Below, piece after piece: positions 23,963 through 32,401 of a DNA stretch of 32,911 nucleotides; positions within the stretch are counted from its first letter, which is position 1; each line of letters opens with the position of its first letter. Both the position numbers and the translations under genes were made by a program. This stretch comes from Phocaeicola plebeius. GTDB lineage: Bacteria; Bacteroidota; Bacteroidia; Bacteroidales; Bacteroidaceae. Where the stretch lies: NCBI GenBank assembly GCA_004558305.1, contig SFDG01000027.1, positions 1 through 32,911 on the forward strand, written 5' to 3'. The notes under the pieces were generated by a model. It had not been told where the DNA came from. It made no database searches and was given only the letters and a program-made list of their open reading frames with translations.

Positions 23963-26671
23963 TCAATACCATGTCACCGAACTGCCCGTATTGCTTCGCT
24001 TGTCCCACTTCAGGGCATCGGTCAGCATCTGCGAGTTGGCACGGATGGAGAAGTTATACGAAGTGAACGGACCGAACACCAATCCGCAACTCATATTGAA
24101 ACAATGCAAGTCGCGTGTGATGTTCACCGTCGTCATCGACATCTCTTTGGTCGTGAAGTCGTAACCGCTGGAGTAGGTCACGTTCCACCGGCTGCCCAGT
24201 TTCACATTGCCCGAAGCGTTCAGCGAGTGCGTCAGCTTGTACGGATAGCGCATGCTCTTGATGTTGATATCCTTCGTGCGGTCCTCACTGATGCTGTAGC
24301 TGTAGCTCAGGCTCAGGCTCCAGGGCAGCTGGAAGGCCAGATAGCCGTCCGAGCTCACCTTGGCATCTTCCGTCTTGCGGGTGCTGCTCGGCTTCTGTTC
24401 CTCTTCCGTCAGTTCCTCCTCGTCGTCTTCCTCCTCGCCGTCCTTCTTCTTGTTGTCCTTCATGTCCTCCTTGTCCCCTTTCGAGAACAGTTTCTTGAAG
24501 GTATCGTTGTTCAGCGTATAGGAGAACGACCCGCTATATCCCTGGAAGCGTCCGAAACGGCCGTACGACCATTCCGTGCGGTCGCCTTCCACCACATTAC
24601 CGTTTTCGTCGAACTTATAGGCATACGTGGCAAAGGTAGCGGCCATATTGAACGTGTACGACTTGGTGAGCTTCAGGCGGGCATTCATGGTCAGGTTACT
24701 CCATCGCTGGCGGGCGATGTCGTACGACAGTGTTCCGCTCAGGTCATCAATCAGGCTGATCTTCTTGAACCCCGTGGTATCCTTGTCCGACTTGATTTTC
24801 ATCTCCAGGTTGTTCTTCAGGTTGAAGCTGACATTCTGCGACACCCCCTTGCCCGGCACGCCATACGGCCCGTCGGTATAGGGCGAATACTCCGTCATGC
24901 GCACCTCGCCGTTCTCATCGGTATAGGTGTAGGCTTCGTAGTAGCGGCTGCCGCAGTCGGGCGTATAGGTATAGCTCACCGTAGGTGTCACCACGTGGCG
25001 GATCTGTATCTCCTTGCTCTTCATGAACAGCGGCTTGTACATACCATACAGCTTCGTGGTGACCGACACTGCCATGTTGTAGTCGGCCAGGCGATTGAAT
25101 CCGCTGATGGTATCGCGCACCACCTGTCGCCTCGACTCGTCGTACATCTGCATCACTTTCTTCGTGTACCACCGCTCGGTATAGTTGAACGACGGCGTGA
25201 TGTTGATGTAGTTGAACAAGGTGAAGTTCCCTTCGATGGGAATATTGTGCTTCATGCCGTTCTTCCACTGCTTCATCGGAGTCTTGAACAGCAGGTTGTC
25301 CTTCGTGCTGACCGAATTGGTCATGGCACCGGTGTACTGCATGGAGATTTTCTCGTACCAGTGGTCGCCCGTCGAGTTTTTCTTCTTGAAGGGATAAAGT
25401 CGCGCCAGCGAAATATTCAAGTCGGGCAATGTCATGTTAATGGACGAGTCCTTGGTGTTCTGCGTAATGTTGAACGTCCCCGACAGGTTCAGTCCGATAC
25501 TGGGGAAGTTGCGCGAATAGCTCACGCTGGACGCCTTCGTATTGTTACTGTACGAACCCGGGTTATACAGCGTGCTCAGGTTCGACTTGTCGTAACTGCT
25601 CGTGGCAAAGTTCACGCTGGCCGAGAACGTGCTGTTGGGGTTGGCCTTGGCATCCTGCCGGTGGCTCCACTGGATGCGGAAGTCCTTCGACACGGCATAG
25701 TCGGGCATGTTCTTCTCCCCCGTCTTGGTGACCAGATAGCTGGCATTGAAGCTGCCGCTGTACCGGTAGCGGCTGCTGTAGTTGGACGCCGTAGACAGTC
25801 CCCACGACCCCTTCGTATAGATTTCCCCCAGGAGCTTGAGGTCCATCTTGTCGCTGATGGCAAAATAGTAACCACCGTCGCGCAGGTAGAAGCCCCGGTT
25901 CATCTCGTCGCCGTAGGTCGGCATGATGAAGCCCGACGAATAGCTGCTGCTGAACGGGAAGAAACCGAACGGGACCGCAATGGGTAGCGGCACATCCTCC
26001 ACCACCAGCTGGGCAGGTCCGAACACGGCATCCTTCTGGGGCCGCACCTTGGCCATCGACAGGCGGAGGTAGAAATGGGGATGCTCGTGGTTGTCGCAGG
26101 TGGTGTACATACCATGCCGCATATAGATATTGTCATTGGCATCCTTCTTCGCCTCCTGGCTGGTCACGTATCCCTCCCCCTGCTGGGTGGTGATGGTGTT
26201 GATGAAGCCTTTCTTGGTCTTGAAGTTATAGCGCATGGTCCGCGATTCATAAGGAGTTTCCCCTTCCTTGAAGACCGGAGTCCCTGTGGCCACGCCGGTG
26301 GAATCCTCCTTTCCCTGGGCATAGACCACACTGCTGTCCATGTTCATGGTAATGAGGGCCGATGTCAGCTCGATGTTCTGGTAGTTTACCTTACCTTCTC
26401 CGTAGAGATAGGCAAATCCCCCTTTGGTGAAGACAATCGAATCCGACGCTTCGTAGATGACAGGAGCTTCCAGCGGCTGTTTTTTGGCCGTAGTATCTCT
26501 CGCCAGCGTATCGGCTGCCAGCGTATCGGTAGCGGTCGAATCGGTCTGTGCTGTGCCTTCCGTCCGGTTCCGTTTTCCTCTTACACGCTGAGCTTCAGCA
26601 TAGAAAGACGAGAACAGACTGGCCATCAGCAGGAACAGCAAGGTATATCGGGTCTTCTTAAACGATGTCAT
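23963..26671 (-). CDS. lptD: LptD-like outer-membrane LPS-assembly protein
   Basis: A 902-residue protein with a signal peptide (KKTRYTLLFLLMASLFSSFYAEA), a short OstA-like N-terminal domain (YEASDSIVFTKGGFAYLYGEGKVNYQNIELTSA, split here across residues 75-110; then YESRTMRYNFKTKKGFI), and a large beta-barrel with many Ser/Tyr/Asn-rich strands ending in SVTWY. FGFFPFSSSYSSGFIMPTYG is the kind of segment seen in Bacteroidetes LptD homologues. A Lys/Asp/Glu-rich stretch (about residues 729-771) is an unusual acidic insertion, probably a surface loop. It would form the LPS exit channel in the outer membrane; LptE-type partners are not in the window. Confidence 0.85.
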   Translation of the reverse strand: MTSFKKTRYTLLFLLMASLFSSFYAEAQRVRGKRNRTEGTAQTDSTATDTLAADTLARDTTAKKQPLEAPVIYEASDSIVFTKGGFAYLYGEGKVNYQNIELTSALITMNMDSSVVYAQGKEDSTGVATGTPVFKEGETPYESRTMRYNFKTKKGFINTITTQQGEGYVTSQEAKKDANDNIYMRHGMYTTCDNHEHPHFYLRLSMAKVRPQKDAVFGPAQLVVEDVPLPIAVPFGFFPFSSSYSSGFIMPTYGDEMNRGFYLRDGGYYFAISDKMDLKLLGEIYTKGSWGLSTASNYSSRYRYSGSFNASYLVTKTGEKNMPDYAVSKDFRIQWSHRQDAKANPNSTFSASVNFATSSYDKSNLSTLYNPGSYSNNTKASSVSYSRNFPSIGLNLSGTFNITQNTKDSSINMTLPDLNISLARLYPFKKKNSTGDHWYEKISMQYTGAMTNSVSTKDNLLFKTPMKQWKNGMKHNIPIEGNFTLFNYINITPSFNYTERWYTKKVMQMYDESRRQVVRDTISGFNRLADYNMAVSVTTKLYGMYKPLFMKSKEIQIRHVVTPTVSYTYTPDCGSRYYEAYTYTDENGEVRMTEYSPYTDGPYGVPGKGVSQNVSFNLKNNLEMKIKSDKDTTGFKKISLIDDLSGTLSYDIARQRWSNLTMNARLKLTKSYTFNMAATFATYAYKFDENGNVVEGDRTEWSYGRFGRFQGYSGSFSYTLNNDTFKKLFSKGDKEDMKDNKKKDGEEEDDEEELTEEEQKPSSTRKTEDAKVSSDGYLAFQLPWSLSLSYSYSISEDRTKDINIKSMRYPYKLTHSLNASGNVKLGSRWNVTYSSGYDFTTKEMSMTTVNITRDLHCFNMSCGLVFGPFTSYNFSIRANSQMLTDALKWDKRSNTGSSVTWY

Positions 26672-26698
26672 TCAATCAAATTTTTACACAATGCGCTG

Positions 26699-26706
26699 CA
26701 AAAGTA
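26699..26706 (-). promoter_or_regulatory. -7 box of the LptD-like gene
   Basis: On the minus strand this reads TACTTTTG, 27 bp before the start. No clear -33 box was found. Confidence 0.5.
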
Positions 26707-26786
26707 AGCATTCTCCTGCAAATAAACGTGATGCTCCTTCATTTTTATGTATTTTTTAGCGGGAAGCACCCGTACGGCCTCAGCCG

Positions 26787-27323
26787 TTACAGGAACAGTC
26801 TGCACCACTCATCGAACCGGTAGCCGCCGGCTTCCCCGTGCTTCACCACACTCTTGCGGGCCTTTTCCACGCTTTTCTCCACATCGAGTTTAGTCTTGGA
26901 AAAGAACTTGTCGGCAAAGCAAATGATTTTTTCCTCCAGGGTTTCCGGCTGCAAGTCGCGATGGGGCACCGGCAACTGCTGGGTCAGTATATCCTCCAAC
27001 GACAGGCCTGCCCCCGTATGCCGTTCGCACACCCGGGCATGACGGGGAAATCCCTCCTGGCGCAACAGTTCGGCTCCCAGGTAGCCGTGGCAGATGTAGG
27101 GATGCGGACCGAAGCAATGGATGCCCTCCGCATCGGTCTGGAAAATGCCGATATCGTGCAGCAAGGCCGCCTCCTCCAGGAAGGTCAGGTCAATGTCCAG
27201 TTCGGGGTGTTTACGGGCCAGTGCCAGTGCCTTGTCGGCAACAGAGCGGCTATGTACCAAGAGGATATGTTTCAGTTCGTTGTCCTCCGGATAATACTTG
27301 TCGATGATAGCTAACGGATTCAT
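26787..27323 (-). CDS. HD-domain phosphohydrolase
   Basis: A 178-residue soluble protein of the HD superfamily. The metal ligands are visible: His24 (LLVHSRSVADKA), His56-Asp57 in LLHDIGIF, and Asp138 in IICFADKFFSK, with additional His residues at 79 and 102 (CHGYLGAELL and ERHTGAG). Small HDIG proteins hydrolyse phosphate esters of nucleotides or related compounds; the substrate cannot be told here. It has a promoter-like TACCTTTA on its strand at 27342-27349 and is divergent from the broken namZ-like gene. Confidence 0.88.
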   Translation of the reverse strand: MNPLAIIDKYYPEDNELKHILLVHSRSVADKALALARKHPELDIDLTFLEEAALLHDIGIFQTDAEGIHCFGPHPYICHGYLGAELLRQEGFPRHARVCERHTGAGLSLEDILTQQLPVPHRDLQPETLEEKIICFADKFFSKTKLDVEKSVEKARKSVVKHGEAGGYRFDEWCRLFL

Positions 27324-27391
27324 GGTTTTCTTTTTTTCGGGTAAAGGTAGGAATATTCATACGTACAGCCAAAGGTTTTCGAAAAAATCAG

Positions 27392-27399
27392 TATATTTG
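27392..27399 (+). promoter_or_regulatory. -7 box upstream of the namZ-like pseudogene
   Basis: TATATTTG matches TAnnTTTG, 24 bp before the ATG at 27424. The promoter is intact although the gene is broken. Confidence 0.55.
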
Positions 27400-27423
27400 T
27401 AGTGATTAATACCAAAACCGAAC

Positions 27424-28537
27424 ATGAAAAGACTCGTTCTGTTTCTGACCTGCTGGCTGTTCTTCCTCTACATGGCCGCCCAGTCCTTGCGGACAGGTGC
27501 CGAACAGCTGGAAACGCTCCTGCCTCTCATCGAGAACAAGCGCGTAGCGCTGGTGGTGAACCCTACCTCCCTGTGTCGGTCCACCCATCTGCTCGACACA
27601 TTACTCTATCACAAGGCAAACATCGTGCAGGTCTTTGCGCCCGAACACGGCTTCCGGGGCACAGCCGAAGCCGGGGAGATGGTCAAGGACGGGAAGGACA
27701 GCCGGACGGGAATCCCCATCACCTCCCTCTACGGCAAGAACAGGAAACCCACCGTCCGACAACTGGAGCAGACGGATATCCTCATCTTCGACATCCAGGA
27801 TGTAGGGGCCCGCTTCTACACGTACATCAGCACCCTTTATTATGTCATGCAGAGCTGTGCCGAACAGGGAAAAAAGCTCATTGTGCTGGATCGCCCCAAC
27901 CCGTGCGATTATGTGGACGGCCCGCTCCGGCAAGCCAAGTACAAGAGTTTCGTCAGCCTGTTGCCCATCCCTATCCTCCACGGGTGCACGATGGGCGAAC
28001 TGGCCCAGATGATCAACGGCGAAGGCTGGCTGGGAAAAGCCATACAGTGCCGGCTGCAGGTCATCCCCGTCAAGGGATGGAAGCACGGCCAGCCCTATTC
28101 GTTGCCTGTCCGTCCCTCTCCCAACCTGCCGAACGACCACGCCATTGCCTTCTATCCTTCGCTCTGTCCCTTCGAGGGAACTTCGGTCAGCGTGGGGAGA
28201 GGCACGCTCTATCCTTTCCATCCAGCCTCAGCCTTTGAAAGGGTACGACAGTGCACCGCTCCATGCCGGACAATACTGCTACGGGCTCGACCTGCGCAAG
28301 ACCCCCGCCCCTGCCGGATTCAGCCTCGAGTACATCCTCTACTTCTACAAGGCCTACCAGTCGGCCGGCATAGCCGACAAGTTCTTCAGCCGTGCCTCTT
28401 GGTTCGACCTGCTGATGGGCACCAACCAGGTTAGGCTGGACATTCTCGGTGGCAAGACCGAGGAGGAGATCCGCAGCCGGTGGACCAAGGAACTGGAGGC
28501 GTACCGGCAGATGCGGAAGAAGTACCTGATTTACTGA
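27424..28537 (+). pseudogene. NamZ/DUF1343 exo-N-acetylmuramidase, disrupted by deletion and frameshift
   Basis: The first frame starts with a signal peptide (KRLVLFLTCWLFFLYMAAQ) and carries DUF1343 hallmarks: RVALVVNPTS, VFAPEHGFRG with the likely catalytic Glu, TDILIFDIQDVGARFYTYI, VLDRPNP, PSPNLPN and EGTSVSVGRGT. After GRGTLYPF near 28218 it becomes unrelated sequence. The adjacent frame picks up at 28220 with IQPQPLKGYDS, GQYCYGLDLR, a C-terminal domain and a stop at 28537. Family members normally have about 20-30 residues (typically PFQ..GHP and further sequence) between GRGT and this point, so a short deletion not divisible by three has removed them. NamZ enzymes release MurNAc from peptidoglycan fragments (GH171). 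A truncated N-terminal product may still be made. Confidence 0.8.
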
Positions 28538-28901
28538 AATTTTTCAATACATATGTTCCACCAGAGGCTTTCCGATACCTGAGATATCGTTTCCGGCGAC
28601 AAAGACAGCACATCCGGAAAGAGGAATCTGACTTTCCATGACTTTCACGGCTCGAAAAAGCTGCCAATGGCCTATCGGGGGAACGGAGTGCGACAAAGAA
28701 CCCGTCCCTATGGCCGGAAGAACGGGACCTTCCGGCGACAGGGACGGGTTCTTCCGCCCATAGGGACAAGTGCCATGTGAGCCTCCCTCCGCCCCTCACG
28801 CGCGAGGGTGTGGACATCATTTTACCTCCAGAAAGACCCTCGGGCACCATCTCACGACTCATGCTTGTATCATAGATGAGCAGCTATGCTAAAAAGCAAG
28901 G
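28538..28901. other. Spacer with a strong structured element, no gene
   Basis: About 360 bases with no supported coding sequence. The notable content is the hairpin cluster at 28696-28768. The rest shows no recognised motif. Confidence 0.6.
28696..28768. repeat. Nested hairpin with a competing alternative fold
   Basis: AAGAACCCGTCCCT (28696-28709) pairs perfectly with AGGGACGGGTTCTT (28740-28753), enclosing GCCGGAAG (28713-28720) with CTTCCGGC (28729-28736). A second pairing is possible: GTCCCTATGGCCGGAAGAA (28704-28722) with TTCTTCCGCCCATAGGGAC (28750-28768), 18 of 19 positions matching. The two folds exclude each other. It is probably a REP-like intergenic element. Confidence 0.8.
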
Positions 28902-29819
28902 CTACTCATCCGAATTTTTCATTCTATAGCGAATCACGACAGCTCTGACACGAGCTTCCGGATATTTGTTCTGGTAATAGGCTGTCAAGTCTTTATAGAG
29001 CCAGATATCAACATGATGCGGCGGAATAGATTTGCTGAGAGCCTGCCTGCAGATGAAGATGTCATATTGCTGAATGGGATCATCCGGCGCATCGTGCGTG
29101 ACAAAATCAAATTCTCCTTGTCCAAGCACCTGCTGTCCCGGCGGAAGGAGTTTGTATGTTTCGGGAAATTCAGCGGCTTCCTTGTTTCTCATTAGCAGAA
29201 TGCCCTGCCCAACCGTGTTCATATCGTCATCCAGCAAGAACCAGTGGTCCGCTACAGGAAAAAGAATGAAATACCGCAAACCTCCAAATTTATAGGCGAC
29301 ATCGGTGGTAAGGTCATTCTCAATGTCCTCTTTCCGGTCGGCATCTATGGCATAAGCAAATGCCGGATCGATGTACGGACACCGTTTTTCGAAATACCAG
29401 TCCGGGATAAAATGGGGAGGCAAACCCTCAGAGTTCTTAGGTTCTTTCGACAGGACTTCCAGCAGTTCGTATTCAGTCCATGCCGGGTCGCCCATACGGT
29501 AGTCCAGATAGCTCGTTGCGCTGATGCGTATCCGGTATTCATACCCTTCTTCGTAATCGAAATTGCCGATGCTTTCCAGTGCTTCCCACTCGGTGGACCG
29601 CTCTTTTTTCACTGCAAAAACATCCGCAAGTGCATGATTTCCACACGATGTTACAACGCCGGGGAGTTTTTCAGAAGCCACCATAAGCATGTATTCCCGA
29701 TAATCGGTAATCTTCCTGCCTTCTTCAGTTTCGTCACTACAAGCTGTCAGTCCCGCCACAGCAAGGAATGCCACAAACAGCATTCCGAAAAGTACTTTAG
29801 TATTCATTGCTTTACTCAT
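28902..29819 (-). CDS. DUF4377-like lipoprotein
   Basis: A 305-residue lipoprotein. The lipobox AGLTAC is followed by SDETEE, an acidic sequence like the Bacteroides surface-export signal. Residues about 65-127 (ADVFAVKKERSTEWEALESI, then NFDYEEGYEYRIRI and YELLEVLSKEP) resemble DUF4377, a beta-rich domain found in Bacteroidetes lipoproteins. The C-terminal half (YFILFPVADHWFLLDDDMN, then HHVDIWLYKDLTAYYQNKYPEA) is not recognised. Two starts are possible, 29819 (MSKAMN) and 29807 (MNTKVL); the longer is listed. It is a single gene with lower GC than the core and no partner. Confidence 0.82.
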   Translation of the reverse strand: MSKAMNTKVLFGMLFVAFLAVAGLTACSDETEEGRKITDYREYMLMVASEKLPGVVTSCGNHALADVFAVKKERSTEWEALESIGNFDYEEGYEYRIRISATSYLDYRMGDPAWTEYELLEVLSKEPKNSEGLPPHFIPDWYFEKRCPYIDPAFAYAIDADRKEDIENDLTTDVAYKFGGLRYFILFPVADHWFLLDDDMNTVGQGILLMRNKEAAEFPETYKLLPPGQQVLGQGEFDFVTHDAPDDPIQQYDIFICRQALSKSIPPHHVDIWLYKDLTAYYQNKYPEARVRAVVIRYRMKNSDE

Positions 29820-30402
29820 TTAATTTGGTTTCATAAATACAAACACCGAATCCATGAAATACTGCATCATGAGCACAACTTTTTTTGATTAACACTAATT
29901 TTCCATACGAAAATGCGCCAAGTTCCCAAACGAAAACACCTACTCAAAGGCAATCGTCCCCGATTGCTTGACGAATAATGGCAGGAAGACCGACAGGTAG
30001 CAGAGATGCTCTCGACAGAAGGCAGAAGAACTTTTGATAGTAGGCAGAAGAACTTTTGGCAGCAAGCAGAACATCCCTGTAAGCTACTTCCGCGTTCCAC
30101 ATGCCTTGCTATCGGTGCATCAGAAAGCGGCTTCTTCTTGCGGTACAAGCACAAGCATTGTCGCCCCCTCCGGCAGCCGTCCGTAACGTTGCCTGGCCGC
30201 CTGCCGTCCCTGTCCTTCCACATGACTTGGACAATCCTTCACAAGGATAATCTTTCTGCAAGACATCCTTGGAGGGTCATCTAATACTTTGCCGATGTAG
30301 ATACAAGCTGGAAGGAGGGCGGTATTGCATCTATTTTGCAGTCAAAATGAAAGTTCAGCACCTAAATCACAGGTTTTCTCAACAAAAATATGTATTTTCG
30401 CA
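29820..30402. other. Spacer without a supported gene
   Basis: About 580 bases upstream of the hsd locus. It includes 2.5 copies of a 22-bp tandem repeat at 30021-30072. Open frames here are short and patternless. Confidence 0.5.
30021..30072. repeat. 22-bp tandem repeat, about 2.5 copies
   Basis: GGCAGAAGAACTTTTGATAG plus TA at 30021-30042, then GGCAGAAGAACTTTTGGCAG plus CA at 30043-30064, then a partial AGCAGAAC unit. The copies differ at three positions. Confidence 0.8.
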
Positions 30403-30468
30403 ATGAACAAATATAATATCAAGGTGGGTAACGAACACCTCGCAACCCAAGAATGCGCTATTACGCTA
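30403..30468 (+). other. Possible 21-codon ORF or gene stub before hsdM
   Basis: ATG 30403 opens a short frame (MNKYNIKVGNEHLATQECAI, then TL and stop) just after TATTTTCG (30393-30400), a one-mismatch -7 box. It may be the truncated start of a larger gene or a leader peptide. No family can be assigned. Confidence 0.25.
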
Positions 30469-30509
30469 TAGAATCACATATATTTAAGTAAAACTCGGTA
30501 TTTAGCATT

Positions 30510-31583
30510 ATGAGTAATGATATACAGCAACAGACTACGGTCAACATCCAAGAGAAAGCAAACCTTATCTGGGCAATAGCAGATAAGCTGGTAGGTGTGT
30601 ATAAGCCCCACGAGTATGGCAATGCCGACAACATGCGTCAGGGAGACACGCTGGGTGATGACAAGTTCTCGGGCTATAAGTTCGACTATATCATCTCCAA
30701 TCCTCCTTTCGGCATTGAGTGGAAGACATCGAAGAAGGCGGTGGAGGACGAGCATCTGCTGGGCGAGGCTGGACGCTTTGCCCCGGGTCTGCCTGCCATT
30801 GGCGACGGACAGATGCTGTTCCTGCTGAATGGTGTGGCCAAACTGAAGGAGGAAGAAGGTCGCATGGCCATCATCCAGAACGGAAGCAGTCTCTTCAAGG
30901 GTGATGCCGGCAGTGGCGAGAGCGAGATTCGTGGCAACCTCTTGGAGAACGACTGGTTGGAGGCCATCGTGCAGTTGCCCAACGACCTGTTCTACAACAC
31001 GGGCATTGCCACCTACATCTGGATTGTGACCAAAAACAAGAGTGAGGCGCGCCAAGGCCATGTTCAGCTTATTGATGCCAGCCAATGCTTTGACAAGCGC
31101 AGAAAGAGTCTTGGCAACAAGCGCGTGGAGATTAGCGACCGCTGCCGGGAGCTCATCATGGAGGCTTATCGCGGCTTCACAGATTGGAGCTACCAAAGTG
31201 AGGACGAGGCTTTGAAGGTGGAGAGCAAGGTGCTCGACAACGAATACTTCAAGTACTCAAAGCTGACCGTAGAGCGTCCGTTGATAGACGAAGCGACAGG
31301 CGAGCCTATCCTCAAGAAGGGCAAGCCGCAGCCCGACAGCAAGAAGCGCGACACGGAGATTGTGCCCTGGACAGAGGACATCGACGAGTATATGCAGAAG
31401 AATGTGCTCCCCTACGCCCCCGACGCATGGATCGACGAGAAGAAAACTAAGGTAGGTTATGAAATTCCCTTCACCCGCGAGTTCTACAAATATGTGGCCC
31501 CTCGCAAGAGTGAGGACATCTTTGCCCACCTCAAAGAGCTGGAGCAGCAGGAAAGCGAATTGATGGCTAAGATATTGGGATAG
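30510..31583 (+). CDS. hsdM: Type I R-M methyltransferase subunit HsdM, internally deleted
   Basis: A 357-residue remnant of an N6-adenine methyltransferase subunit. Residues 1-38 (NIQEKANLIWAIADKLVGVY, then KPHEYGN) are a normal HsdM start. They are followed directly by ADNMRQGDTLGDDKFSGYKF, which in full-length homologues lies far downstream, just before the catalytic motif. NPPF (motif IV) is at residues 64-67 and the C-terminal part is complete (VQLPNDLFYNTGIATYIWIV; FTREFYKY). Missing are the HsdM_N helical domain and motif I of the SAM site, roughly 200-250 residues. The fusion is in frame at about 30621-30626. It cannot bind SAM in the usual way, so it is probably inactive. Family lengths are from memory. 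Confidence 0.85.
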   Translation: MSNDIQQQTTVNIQEKANLIWAIADKLVGVYKPHEYGNADNMRQGDTLGDDKFSGYKFDYIISNPPFGIEWKTSKKAVEDEHLLGEAGRFAPGLPAIGDGQMLFLLNGVAKLKEEEGRMAIIQNGSSLFKGDAGSGESEIRGNLLENDWLEAIVQLPNDLFYNTGIATYIWIVTKNKSEARQGHVQLIDASQCFDKRRKSLGNKRVEISDRCRELIMEAYRGFTDWSYQSEDEALKVESKVLDNEYFKYSKLTVERPLIDEATGEPILKKGKPQPDSKKRDTEIVPWTEDIDEYMQKNVLPYAPDAWIDEKKTKVGYEIPFTREFYKYVAPRKSEDIFAHLKELEQQESELMAKILG

Positions 31584-31585
31584 TT

Positions 31586-31693
31586 ATGAAAGAAGAGTCA
31601 ACACCCATTCAAAGTGCAGATCCTGCACAAATCCTACCGTCAAAGTGCAAATATTGCACTTTAGAAGGTTCGTATAATTATAAAAAGGAATAA
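31586..31693 (+). other. Possible 35-codon ORF between hsdM and the transposase
   Basis: A frame starting MKEESTPIQSADPAQ and ending NYKKE, 2 bp after the hsdM stop and 5 bp before the transposase ATG. Because both palindromes lie inside it, it may be structural sequence that happens to be open, or a leader peptide. There is a CKYC pair but no family match. Confidence 0.3.
31611..31662. repeat. Two similar palindromes upstream of the transposase
   Basis: GTGCAG-ATC-CTGCAC (31614-31628) and AAAGTGCAA-ATA-TTGCACTTT (31642-31662) are perfect short hairpins sharing AAAGTGCA, 31 bp apart. They lie within a 35-codon frame (31586-31693). They may be operators or an attenuator for the transposase, or its recognition hairpins. 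Confidence 0.7.
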
Positions 31694-31698
31694 GGAGT

Positions 31699-32154
31699 AT
31701 GGCACAGTCACTTTGCAGAATCTATTTGCACATCATATTTCATATCAAGACATCAGGTCCGTCGATACTCGATGATGATTTGAAACGTGTGCATGCATAT
31801 ATCGGACAATTAATCAACGATGCCCATTGTACCAATAGATGGGTAGGAGGCATTGGAGACCATGTACATGTATTATGCCTTTTGGGGCGTGATACGACCA
31901 TATCCCATTTGGTGGAAGAAATGAAACGTAACAGCAGCCGATGGATAAAATCCATTTCGCCGCATTACACCCATTTTGCATGGCAAGGTGGTTATGCCGC
32001 GTTTTCGGTCAGCCAATCGGTGGTTGACAAGACATTAGAGTATATAAAGAATCAAGCCGAACACCACAAGAAGACATCATTTGAAGATGAATACAGGCAA
32101 TTTTTGAAATTGTATAATATTGAATATGATGATAGATATGTGTTCACAGATTAG
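31699..32154 (+). mobile_element. IS200/RAYT-like Y1 transposase
   Basis: A 151-residue HUH tyrosine transposase. The histidine pair is in GDHVHVLC (His55, His57). The likely nucleophile is Tyr115 in DKTLEYIKNQAEHHKK, the usual YIxNQ context. WQGGYAAFSVS is also typical. It resembles short single-strand transposases common in Bacteroides/Prevotella that accompany palindromic repeats (RAYT type). It is intact and lies between hsdM and hsdS with its repeat cluster immediately downstream. AGGAG lies 2 bp before the ATG, too close for a standard ribosome-binding site. Confidence 0.88.
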
Positions 32155-32345
32155 GAGCCACAGGGTGTCGCCATGCGACCACAGGGCGATGACGCGGTGG
32201 CATATACATATACCCAGGGCGGTGTCATGGAGCCACAGGGTGTTGCCCTGGGTGTATGTACATGCCACAGCATTGTCGCCCTGAAAGGGCAAAAGTCCTT
32301 AGCCCAGGGCAACACCCTGTGGTTCCAGGGTAACGACATAAAAAT
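32154..32345. repeat. REP-like palindrome cluster next to the transposase
   Basis: CCACAGGGTGTTGCCCTGGG (32233-32252) is perfectly inverted at 32303-32322, and the arms extend to 23 of 24 matches. TACATATACCCAGGGC (32205-32220) pairs with GCCCTGGGTGTATGTA (32245-32260), 15 of 16. Another start, GGAGCCACAGGGTGTCGCC, lies at 32154-32172, overlapping the transposase stop, and a GCCCT-GAA-AGGGC hairpin at 32278-32290. The nested arms suggest a BIME-like element. Confidence 0.88.
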
Positions 32346-32401
32346 TTGGAAATCGCGATTTCCATATTAATGTTCAAACTTCAACGTCAAGATATTTAGA
32401 A

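Noticed and set aside
23858..25987. Plus-strand open frame opposite the LptD-like gene
   Set aside because: Antisense shadow of a GC-rich barrel gene; no start context or recognisable motif.
30021..30072. CRISPR-like array
   Set aside because: The 22-bp units are adjacent with no spacers and there are no cas genes, so it is a plain tandem repeat.
29867..30223. 118-codon minus-strand frame upstream of the hsd locus
   Set aside because: Part of it is simply the translated 22-bp tandem repeat, and the rest has no recognisable composition or domain.
31611..31662. Rho-independent terminator of hsdM
   Set aside because: Neither hairpin is GC-rich or followed by a T run, and the transposase start follows closely, so a regulatory or recognition role is more likely.
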